Assembly (NCBI GenBank): GCA_023459495.1
Contig: JAEWTL010000018.1
Coordinates: forward strand, 1-64,000
Direction: 5' to 3'
DNA: 64,000 nt
DNA from: Bacillota bacterium
GTDB taxonomy: Bacteria > Bacillota > Clostridia > Christensenellales > SZUA-584
Shown here: piece by piece, positions 44,185 to 51,302 of the stretch
How the letters are laid out: each line of letters starts with the position of its first letter
Numbering within the stretch: the stretch's first letter is position 1
Notes under the pieces: generated by a model
Seen by the model: the letters and a program-made list of their open reading frames with translations, nothing else
Databases searched by the model: none
Told to the model about the DNA's origin: nothing
Made by a program: the position numbers and the translations under genes

Positions 44185-45714
44185 CTAAGCGCAGACGCCT
44201 AAATAAAGCAGGTGCCGCTTGATATGCCTATACAGGGCATCGCAATATGATTCCTCATTCTCGTTCAGAATTCTGTACAACCGGTCTCTGAAGACGAAGC
44301 GGCCGTCAGAGTGTCTTTCGCAGAGTATATATCCGTACGTTACGTGCAGTACCTGCCTCACCGTTTCATCGCTTCGGATATAACGCAAGGGATCTTCCGC
44401 AACGCCTTCGGCTGAAGGTGCCATATATCTTTCGGCAAATATATGATAATACCGCTTTGCATCATCAAGCTTCTCCAGCGAGAATCGGTATACTGAAAGA
44501 AAGAACTCAAGGTCGACCGACGCGATCACCCCAAGTGCTTCCAGCCAGTTGGTTCCGGCAGTCTTCAAATGAAATTTGTGCTTGGTCAGCTCGCCGATAG
44601 CCGGAAAGGCCGAAAATTTATCGCTGCCGGAATGAATGCTGAGCTTATATCCAAAGTGCCGGGCGATGGCCGCGTGGGAACTGAGTTCCTTGCCGAATTG
44701 CTGAATATCGCCTTTGTAATCAATACCCTTTTGAAATTCACCGCAAAATCTGGGAGCCAAACTCATGAACTGCACGCCGTGGTCTTTCAGTTCGGATGCA
44801 ATCATATAATGGACTCCCGGCGATGTTGCGCTGGAGGTTTCATCGATGGAAATTTCAAAATCAATATTTCTTGCGCACGCTCTGATTACCTTATGATAAA
44901 TTTCTTCAATGAAGCTTACTACTTCCTTATACATCAGAACCGTTTCCATCAGCTCGCTTTCCGATATGCTGATGCCAATACCGGAATCAATCTCAAAAGT
45001 CCTGCTTAAATATTTACCCTCCCAGTATCCCCTTTCTTCATCATCGAGAGCTGCATACCGGTTTTTCAACAGTTCTTCAGGCAGGCCGTCAATACCGGTT
45101 TCTATGTGTTCTGAACAGTCCAGCGTGATCATCGTATATCCGCTATCCAGCGCCCGCCTTACTTCCTCCGCCGTTTTGAGATGATCTCCGTCCGCGCCAA
45201 AGCCGTCCCTGTATCCTTCCTGAAAGACAGCCCACACCGCCGACGCCAGAACGTCTTCAAAGGTTCTGTCCGTCAGATTCAGCTCCCTAATGGATTGTTG
45301 CGCAAGCACAGGAAATATATTTTTATCCTTGATCAGCCGGATATGTCCTTGAGAAGCGAGCCCCAGCCGGTCTCCCAGCCCAAATGACATATCGTATTTT
45401 CTGTTGACGGTCGGGTTGGTAAATTCAAATATGCTGCGCAGGACGTAGCTGTTTACATTATTCAGCGGACAAAGCTTTACTGTTCTCCCGCCAACATTTT
45501 CTTCATATCCCTCAAACCTGCTCATCTCTGTTCCGCCAGTCACAACCAATATCTTTTCTGCATCTTCCCATGTCATAAAGCAGGTGCATTTATCTGAAGC
45601 ATTAACGGAACAGGGATATATTCGATATTCGTTCATTAATTCAATGTTCGTTAAGTTGTTCAGATTTCCGTTGCCCGTACAGTAAGTATTAACAAAAGCT
45701 CTCCAATCGCTCAT
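44185..45714 (-). CDS. uxaE: Tagaturonate epimerase
   Basis: A 509-residue protein of the UxaE family, which epimerises tagaturonate and fructuronate at C3. SFGLGDRLGLASQGHIRLIK (near 109-128), DGFGADGDHLKT and FEISIDETSSATSPGVHYM, together with KLSIHSGSDKFSAFP, are conserved in the family. AAGGA lies about 12 bases before the ATG. It is first in the operon uxaE-gnd-uxuB-larA-like-kinase and joins galacturonate catabolism to the mannonate branch. Confidence 0.85.
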   Translation of the reverse strand: MSDWRAFVNTYCTGNGNLNNLTNIELMNEYRIYPCSVNASDKCTCFMTWEDAEKILVVTGGTEMSRFEGYEENVGGRTVKLCPLNNVNSYVLRSIFEFTNPTVNRKYDMSFGLGDRLGLASQGHIRLIKDKNIFPVLAQQSIRELNLTDRTFEDVLASAVWAVFQEGYRDGFGADGDHLKTAEEVRRALDSGYTMITLDCSEHIETGIDGLPEELLKNRYAALDDEERGYWEGKYLSRTFEIDSGIGISISESELMETVLMYKEVVSFIEEIYHKVIRACARNIDFEISIDETSSATSPGVHYMIASELKDHGVQFMSLAPRFCGEFQKGIDYKGDIQQFGKELSSHAAIARHFGYKLSIHSGSDKFSAFPAIGELTKHKFHLKTAGTNWLEALGVIASVDLEFFLSVYRFSLEKLDDAKRYYHIFAERYMAPSAEGVAEDPLRYIRSDETVRQVLHVTYGYILCERHSDGRFVFRDRLYRILNENEESYCDALYRHIKRHLLYLGVCA

Positions 45715-45802
45715 GCTGATTACACATCCTTATAATAAAATAATCCATGAAGCCAAAGGTCTTGCTCAGGTTCCTCCTTCAAAGCAATTTTGCATGAATG
45801 CC

Positions 45803-45814
45803 GTAAGCGCTTAC
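45803..45814. promoter_or_regulatory. LacI-type operator downstream of the uxaE promoter
   Basis: Perfect palindrome GTAAGCGCTTAC, followed by ATTATA. It lies about 100 bases into the uxaE leader and 152 bp (centre to centre) from the promoter-proximal site, allowing a repression loop. Confidence 0.65.
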
Positions 45815-45916
45815 ATTATACAGAGACAGCAGCTTTCAATATGCGCTGCCTCTTTTTCATTAATTTGTGGCTCTTTGGTTTGTAATTTAAATGTCGTTCT
45901 TGTTTTCTTTGACACT

Positions 45917-45945
45917 ATATTAAGCCACAAAATCAAGATTGTCAA
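45917..45945 (-). promoter_or_regulatory. Promoter of the uxaE operon
   Basis: On the minus strand a perfect TTGACA (45945-45940) and TAATAT (45922-45917) are 17 bases apart, about 200 bases before uxaE. Confidence 0.65.
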
Positions 45946-45954
45946 TACAAAAAA

Positions 45955-45966
45955 GTAAGTACTTAC
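45955..45966. promoter_or_regulatory. LacI-type operator upstream of the uxaE promoter
   Basis: Perfect palindrome GTAAGTACTTAC with flanking ACAT. It lies nine bases from the -35 hexamer, exactly as at the uxaC promoter. The TA centre does not fit the CG core of cre sites, arguing for a dedicated regulator. Confidence 0.7.
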
Positions 45967-46040
45967 ATTTTATTTTTAACTACGGTGCCCTTCTTTTTAT
46001 CGTTTAACAATGATAAAACAAGCTCTTCAAATATTTTGGC

Positions 46041-46069
46041 TTGCATATTTTTATTCTCCGCAGTACTAT
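46041..46069 (+). promoter_or_regulatory. Promoter of the LacI-type regulator
   Basis: TTGCAT and TACTAT are 17 bases apart, 50 bases before the start codon. The operator at 46075 covers the predicted transcript start. Confidence 0.5.
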
Positions 46070-46074
46070 TACAT

Positions 46075-46086
46075 GTAAGTGCTTAC
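46075..46086. promoter_or_regulatory. LacI-type operator at the regulator's own promoter
   Basis: GTAAGTGCTTAC, preceded by ACAT, overlaps the predicted start of the regulator transcript, consistent with autorepression. Confidence 0.65.
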
Positions 46087-46118
46087 TCTATCAATGCTTC
46101 AGGAGAAGACTGATTACA

Positions 46119-47114
46119 ATGAATATTTATGACATAGCCGATAAAGCCGGAGTATCCATTGCAACCGTATCCAGGATACTGAACAAAAAAGGAAGCGTCA
46201 GCCCGAAAACCAGGGACAAGGTCCTCAAGATCATGGACGAAATGGGTTATACGCCAAACGCTTTCGCTCGAGCCCTAGGGCTCGACAGCATCAAGATGAT
46301 CGGCGTGATTTGTTCAGATGTTTCCGACATTTATTATGCCAAAGCGGTTTCTGTAATAGAAAATGAGCTCAGGTCGAAAGGCTACGATGCGATTTTGTGC
46401 TGCACCGGAACCGGCCTGAAGGATAAGAAAAAGGCTATTAATGTGCTTCTTTCAAAAAGAGTGGATGCGATGATACTGATCGGCTCTGTTTTTCAGGAAT
46501 CTGTGGATAACAGCCATATCGAAAAGGCTTCCAAATACATACCCGTCATCATTATCAATGGCGAGTTTAAATTCACGAACACATATTCAGTTAAGTGCGA
46601 CGAGTACAAAGCCGTAAAGGACTGCGTATTGGCACTGTCCGAAAAGGGTCACAAAGATATTCTATATATTTATGAGTCTGAATCCTTTAGCGGCATCAGC
46701 AAAAGAGAAGGCTACATTTCGGGGATGAACTCGATCGGCAATACATCAAGCTCCAAGACCATCTTCAAGTGTGATAAGGGATTTGAAAATATCGATTCTC
46801 TGATAACAGAAATCCTTGAATCCAAAGTCGATTTCTCTGCCATCGTTACTTCGGTCGATATTCTTGCAGTCGGCGTCATCAAAGCGCTTATCAATCATGG
46901 AATTAAGGTTCCCGAAGATGTCAGCGTCGTTGGCTTTAACAATTCCATTCTCGCTGAGTGTTCCTCCCCCACCATTACATCAATCGACAGCAAGGTTGAA
47001 ATTCTTTGTACCGATGCCGTACGAACCCTGCTTGATGTTTTCGACAATAAAAACGTGGCGACGATCAAAACCATTCAGGCCGACCTCGTGTATAGAGAGT
47101 CATTCGTAAAATAG
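46119..47114 (+). CDS. LacI-family transcriptional regulator of uronate genes
   Basis: A 331-residue regulator. Residues 1-50 are the LacI DNA-binding domain: YDIADKAGVSIATVSRILN (3-21) and the hinge GYTPNAFARAL. The remainder is a periplasmic-binding-protein-like sensor domain (IGVICSDVSDIYYAKAV, ILYIYESESFSGISKREGY, VVGFNNS). AGGAG lies 13 bases before the ATG; the 26-codon longer frame begins upstream of the transcript start and was rejected. It is divergent from uxaE. Palindromes at its own promoter and at both uronate promoters imply it is the local regulator; the effector is probably a uronate intermediate. Confidence 0.88.
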   Translation: MNIYDIADKAGVSIATVSRILNKKGSVSPKTRDKVLKIMDEMGYTPNAFARALGLDSIKMIGVICSDVSDIYYAKAVSVIENELRSKGYDAILCCTGTGLKDKKKAINVLLSKRVDAMILIGSVFQESVDNSHIEKASKYIPVIIINGEFKFTNTYSVKCDEYKAVKDCVLALSEKGHKDILYIYESESFSGISKREGYISGMNSIGNTSSSKTIFKCDKGFENIDSLITEILESKVDFSAIVTSVDILAVGVIKALINHGIKVPEDVSVVGFNNSILAECSSPTITSIDSKVEILCTDAVRTLLDVFDNKNVATIKTIQADLVYRESFVK

Positions 47115-47324
47115 CAAGGTTCTTCATATTTCGCTTTAGCCGGACTTCATAACAATGTGCAGCAGTTATGGATCCTGCCGGGTCAGAAGACCATGGCCGA
47201 TTTCTTCTGTCCCTTATCAGTTCCTTCCGCCAAGTATACATTTCTTATTAATCATGTCAAATAGCGAACCTATTATCTTATTTAAAAATTTACAAAAATA
47301 TTCCGTTTTTATTTTGATTTCACC

Positions 47325-47362
47325 TTGTAAGCAGTAATGAAATGGTGTATTATTATTAATAA
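47325..47362 (+). promoter_or_regulatory. Promoter and A/T palindrome of the encapsulin operon
   Basis: TTGTAA and TATTAT are 17 bases apart. The perfect 13-base palindrome TTATTATTAATAA (47350-47362) overlaps the -10 and start, in the position and base composition of Fur/PerR-type sites, though it matches neither consensus exactly. The preceding stretch from 47115 holds no recognisable gene. Confidence 0.55.
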
Positions 47363-47394
47363 CAATTACGAATATGCTTAAGGAGGATTATGAA

Positions 47395-47754
47395 ATGCCA
47401 AACTTTGCAAATCCTTTTCAGGGAAATGTTAATCGGAAGCTGACCAAGGAAGAGTTGATCCAGGCAATCCGTCTGGATATCGCCGGAGAACTGGAAGCGA
47501 TTTACGTGTATGACGCACATGTAATGGCTACTGACGATCCCGTGGCAAAGGAAGTCATCTCGGATATCAGAGATGAGGAGAAAGCCCACGTAGGAGAGCT
47601 GATGACCCTCCTTCGGCATCTGGACCCAGAAGAAGCAGCGCATTTTGCCTCGGGCGAAAGCGAAGTTAAGGAGATGCTCGAGGAACTGGGCATAGCACCG
47701 AAATCGAATGCAGACATGCCAAAATCCACGGTTGGCAGCCTCATCAATGAATAA
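47395..47754 (+). CDS. Encapsulated ferritin-like protein (EncFtn)
   Basis: A 119-residue two-helix ferroxidase that oxidises iron inside an encapsulin shell. E32 and E34 in AGELEAIYVYDAH and E62 and H65 in DEEKAHVGEL fall at the positions of the EncFtn iron site. Two EncFtn chains together build the four-helix ferritin-like unit. The C-terminal STVGSLINE, after a flexible linker, matches the encapsulin cargo-loading peptide. AAGGAGG precedes the ATG. It lies 13 bases before the shell gene. Confidence 0.93.
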   Translation: MPNFANPFQGNVNRKLTKEELIQAIRLDIAGELEAIYVYDAHVMATDDPVAKEVISDIRDEEKAHVGELMTLLRHLDPEEAAHFASGESEVKEMLEELGIAPKSNADMPKSTVGSLINE

Positions 47755-47767
47755 GGAGGACTAGATT

Positions 47768-48586
47768 ATGGATTACTTAGCAAGAGAGAGCGCGCCATTC
47801 TCGGGCGAGATCTGGAACCAGATCGATGAAACAGTTGTAAACTCAGCCCGGGCGGTTTTAACCGGCCGCAAATTCATCAACCTTTATGGTCCACTTGGCG
47901 CACAGGAACTCAGCGTTCCGGTGGACGACCTGAGCCGCGAAACCGCTGTTGAAGAGGACGGCCTGATGACCCGCACAGCCGGGAGAGCATATAAAGAGCT
48001 TCCGCTGATCTACAGTGATGCCACGCTTTACTGGCGGGATATGGAGAACAGCCTGAAGAACGGCAGGCCGCTGGACCTTTCCGCCGTTATGAATGCAGTC
48101 AACAGCTGCGCAAAGAAAGAGGACGAGCTGATTTTCTTCGGAAATAAAACCTTAGGATACGACGGCCTTTTTACAGCAGCAAATGCCACGCATCTCAAAA
48201 GAAGCGACTGGAAAACCGGAGAGAATCCGTTCTCGGATATCGCGAAGGGTATCGAAGCATTGGTGAGCAAGGGTATTTGGGGCCGTATGTCGCTTGTTGT
48301 CAGCCCGAACCTTTACTCTCAGCTTCAGCGCATTCAGCCCGGAACGGGCCGGATGGAAGTTGACCGCGTCAGCACGCTGGTCGACGGACGTTTGTTCCGG
48401 ACGCCGGTGTTGGGCGAAAATAAAGCCATTCTGCTATGCAGCGAAGCGCAGTATATGGATTTGGCCATTGGTCAGGATCTTGCCGCCTCCTATCTGGAGC
48501 TGAAAGATCTGAATCATGTGCTGCGTATCATCGAAACGGTTCTGCCCCGCATCAAGCGCGGAGACGCCATCGTGGTTTTCGACTGA
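47768..48586 (+). CDS. Family 1 encapsulin shell protein
   Basis: A 272-residue HK97-fold protein that self-assembles into a nanocompartment. It begins MDYLARESAPFSGEIWNQID, characteristic of family 1 shells, followed by VLTGRKFINLYGPLG and ending RIKRGDAIVVFD. The length suggests a 60-subunit (T=1) shell, by analogy with the Thermotoga protein. AAGGAGG precedes the ATG. With the adjacent ferritin-like cargo it forms an iron-storage compartment. Confidence 0.93.
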   Translation: MDYLARESAPFSGEIWNQIDETVVNSARAVLTGRKFINLYGPLGAQELSVPVDDLSRETAVEEDGLMTRTAGRAYKELPLIYSDATLYWRDMENSLKNGRPLDLSAVMNAVNSCAKKEDELIFFGNKTLGYDGLFTAANATHLKRSDWKTGENPFSDIAKGIEALVSKGIWGRMSLVVSPNLYSQLQRIQPGTGRMEVDRVSTLVDGRLFRTPVLGENKAILLCSEAQYMDLAIGQDLAASYLELKDLNHVLRIIETVLPRIKRGDAIVVFD

Positions 48587-48606
48587 TACTTTTAAAGCGA
48601 AACATG

Positions 48607-48650
48607 CAACGCTCCGGCAAGCACTTGGCTGCCGGGGCGTTGTTTTTATT
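48607..48650 (+). terminator. Terminator of the encapsulin operon
   Basis: CAACGCTCCGGCA and TGCCGGGGCGTTG form a long stem with one mismatch and a ten-base loop, followed by five T. Confidence 0.85.
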
Positions 48651-48788
48651 AGTGCGGAAATCTGGCATATCATCTCTCATACCAGCGCATATTTTGCCGG
48701 CGCCAAGAGATAATAAAGCTTGCACTTATATTGCTCCTTGATAAAAGATATCAATGCTGGAGTAATTGTATTTATGGGAGGGCAGTCC

Positions 48789-49106
48789 ATGCAGTACCTC
48801 AATTGCCGTGCTGAAGATTGCGTTTACAACGTGGATATGCGCTGCAATGCTCACATTATAAGAGTTGGCGCTACCGGCCAGGAAACCTTTTGCGATACCT
48901 ATACGCGTGCAGACGCCATTTCTGCCGGTGGGTTTCCCCGGGGCAGCCTTGATACCGAATTCGGCTGCATCGGCAGTCCGCGTGTCACCTGCAGCGTTAC
49001 GCGCTGTGCGTACAATCAATCGTTCGGGTGCCGCGCACACGGCGTGCATATCGGCAGCCCGCATGACGCCATGATCTGTAGCTGCCGTACTTACCGGCCA
49101 AAATAA
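48789..49106 (+). CDS. Two-repeat DUF1540 protein
   Basis: A 105-residue cysteine-rich protein built of two DUF1540 repeats: C5, C10, C17 with the following I-x-V, and C70, C75, C82 with HI. Each repeat has the pattern C-x4-C-x(2)-N...C-x-A, probably metal-binding. Repeats like this are frequent in spore-forming Clostridia. GGGAGGG precedes the ATG at MQYLNC; ATGs further upstream lack a site. Function is not known. Confidence 0.8.
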   Translation: MQYLNCRAEDCVYNVDMRCNAHIIRVGATGQETFCDTYTRADAISAGGFPRGSLDTEFGCIGSPRVTCSVTRCAYNQSFGCRAHGVHIGSPHDAMICSCRTYRPK

Positions 49107-49485
49107 GCCTACTGAATATTAAGTATCTGAAAAGGAAAACCACAGCTTTCGCTGTGGTCTCCTCCGCCTTTTCGGCATGAAGCTTATTTGGGGACAGATA
49201 CCGCTTCGCGGTCTCCATGATGCCAATCCTAGTGCAAATGTTGGTGTGAATGGGCCGGCCTCGGGCAGGCTCCTGAGTATGAATCTAACTATAAACGATG
49301 CAGTTCCCCTCAGTTTCATATACCCTGCGAATCAGGGTCAGGCGCATATCGCTTGGAAAGAAGCACAGAAAGAACATCTGCCTTCCTTCGTGACATATTT
49401 ATACCCCAGGAAAATAAGGTTGAAACACTCATGTGACTAAATTTCTAAATAAATGGGTAATATTTCGAATATAAGGGGATCGATA
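49107..49485. other. Gene-poor stretch with three stable hairpins
   Basis: No convincing gene. Three short perfect hairpins occur: ACCACAGC/GCTGTGGT with a four-base loop (49139-49158), ACCGC/GCGGT with loop TTC (49200-49212) and ACCCTG/CAGGGT (49322-49338). On the minus strand the first is followed by a T-rich run and could be a terminator with a GAAA-type loop. A plus-strand 87-codon frame (49177-49440) lacks a ribosome binding site and known motifs. A structured RNA or a decayed element are both possible. Confidence 0.35.
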
Positions 49486-49515
49486 TTGACAATGAGCGTG
49501 AGACAATTATATAAT
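49486..49515 (+). promoter_or_regulatory. Sigma-A promoter of rho
   Basis: Perfect TTGACA and perfect TATAAT are 18 bases apart, giving a leader of about 120 bases to the GTG start of rho. Confidence 0.85.
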
Positions 49516-49643
49516 GATGTTGGTCTATTAGGCCATATCTTTTAAATGCGTTTTTCCCTTGTTTACATGAAATAGTGGTCGGGTACGCGTTTTTTGCATA
49601 TAGGTTGTGCTTATATTTTTTACATATAGAAGGAGAAATTTCG

Positions 49644-51302
49644 GTGGACTTAAGTGTTTTAAAAGAAAAAAGCCTGCTTGATCTGCGTGAGATCGCCAAG
49701 ATGGCAGGCGTCAAGTCTGTCACCAAGTACCGTAAGCCTGAACTGCTCGATATGCTCTATGAGTTGGATCGTCAGGCACGTGCACAGCAGGGCGCACACG
49801 AGACAGACGAACCCCAATTTGAAAATGGAGAAGAATACGAACCTGAATTTGAATCATCCGAATCCGCCTATGAGCCTCAGGAGGAGCCTCAGGAGGAGCC
49901 TCAGGAGGAGCCGCAGGAAGAAGTTCCGCAGAATGATGCGGGCGAAGCAGCCGGTGAAGCAGTTGGCGATGTCATAGATTCTGAAATACCCTTGTATCAG
50001 CAGGATGAAATTGAGCGCCGCGAGCGCCGTAAACGGGCGGAGAGCGATGAAGCCCAGCAGCCCCGTAAAAACGAGGACAAGAAAATTATCGAATACGTAA
50101 TGGGCAACGACGCAGTCAATGAGCTTTTAAACAAAGGTGATTGCGGCGACGCCTTGGGTATACTCGAAGTACTGCCCGAAGGCTACGGCTTTCTGCGCAG
50201 CGAGAACTATCTGCCGGGCAGCAAGGATGTCTATGTTTCCATGGCCCAGATCCGCAAGTTCAACTTAAAAACCGGCGACAAGGTGAAGGGCAAGACCCGT
50301 CCCGCCAAGGACGCAGAAAAGCTGAATGCTCTGCTTTATATCGAACAGGTCAATGACGACGCGGTGGAAAAGTGCCTTTCGCGCCGTCCGTTTGAGGAAC
50401 TCACCCCCATCCATCCGGACGAACGCTTCACGCTGGAGCGTCCTGACGCTGCGCGTGACCTCGCGATCCGGTTGATCGATCTGATTGCGCCCGTCGGCAA
50501 AGGCCAGAGAGGTTTGATCGTTTCTCCGCCGAAAGCCGGTAAAACGATACTTCTCAAGAAGATTGCCAACAGCATCACAGCCAACTATCCCGGAGCCAAC
50601 CTCATCGTGCTGCTCATCGACGAGCGCCCCGAGGAAGTTACCGACATGCAGCGCAGCATCAAGGGCGAGGTCGTCTATTCCACGTTTGACGAGAAGCCCG
50701 AAAACCACACGCGCGTGGCCGAGATGGTCATTGAGCGCGCCAAGCGCATGGTGGAACAGGGCAAGGATGTCGTCGTATTGCTCGACAGCATTACGCGTCT
50801 TGCGCGTGCTTACAACCTTATCATTCCGCCCACGGGCCGCACATTGTCCGGTGGTCTTGATCCGGGCTCGCTTTACAAGCCCAAGCGTTTCTTCGGCGCA
50901 GCGCGCAACATCGAGTTCGGCGGGAGCCTCACCATCATCGCCACTGCGCTCATCGACACCGGCTCTCGTATGGACGAAATCATCTACGAAGAGTTCAAGG
51001 GTACGGGCAACATGGAAATCCATCTCGACCGTCGACTTTCCGAGAAGCGTATCTTCCCCGCTATCGACCTCAACAAGTCATCCACACGGCGTGAGGAGTT
51101 GCTGCTTTCCAAGCGCGAACTCGACGGCATTTGGGCGATCCGCAAGGTCATGGCCAACGGCAACACTGCCGAGGTCACGGAACAGCTCATCGGCATGCTC
51201 GCCAAAACATCGAACAACGCGGCATTCCTTGAGAAACTGCGCAGCTGGCTGAGCGTATGGGATAAGGAAGGATACAACTTCACTCCGAAGCAGCGTTTCT
51301 GA
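49644..51302 (+). CDS. rho: Transcription termination factor Rho
   Basis: A 552-residue RNA-dependent ATPase. The N-terminal Rho helix bundle (SLLDLREIAKMAGVKSVTKY) is followed by an acidic Glu/Pro/Gln insertion of about 110 residues, a cold-shock-like RNA-binding domain (GYGFLRSENYLPG), Walker A PPKAGKT (near 295), VVVLLDSITRLARAYN and the R-loop TGSRMDEIIYEEFKGTGN. The start is a GTG with AAGGAG eight bases upstream; the longer ATG frame begins inside the leader. The acidic insert includes four near-identical EEPQ repeats. The stop overlaps the start of the next gene (TGATG). Confidence 0.95.
   Translation: MDLSVLKEKSLLDLREIAKMAGVKSVTKYRKPELLDMLYELDRQARAQQGAHETDEPQFENGEEYEPEFESSESAYEPQEEPQEEPQEEPQEEVPQNDAGEAAGEAVGDVIDSEIPLYQQDEIERRERRKRAESDEAQQPRKNEDKKIIEYVMGNDAVNELLNKGDCGDALGILEVLPEGYGFLRSENYLPGSKDVYVSMAQIRKFNLKTGDKVKGKTRPAKDAEKLNALLYIEQVNDDAVEKCLSRRPFEELTPIHPDERFTLERPDAARDLAIRLIDLIAPVGKGQRGLIVSPPKAGKTILLKKIANSITANYPGANLIVLLIDERPEEVTDMQRSIKGEVVYSTFDEKPENHTRVAEMVIERAKRMVEQGKDVVVLLDSITRLARAYNLIIPPTGRTLSGGLDPGSLYKPKRFFGAARNIEFGGSLTIIATALIDTGSRMDEIIYEEFKGTGNMEIHLDRRLSEKRIFPAIDLNKSSTRREELLLSKRELDGIWAIRKVMANGNTAEVTEQLIGMLAKTSNNAAFLEKLRSWLSVWDKEGYNFTPKQRF

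Noticed and set aside
39262..46086. Catabolite-repression cre sites as the only explanation of the palindromes
   Set aside because: The CG-centred copies resemble cre, but the copies at 45955 and 46075 have TA or TG centres and lie beside a local LacI-type gene, so a dedicated operator is more likely.
49177..49440. 87-codon plus-strand ORF before rho
   Set aside because: No ribosome binding site, promoter or known motif; reported only as part of the hairpin-rich gap.
49878..49925. Short tandem repeats as a CRISPR-like array
   Set aside because: Twelve-base in-frame units without spacers inside the rho coding sequence.
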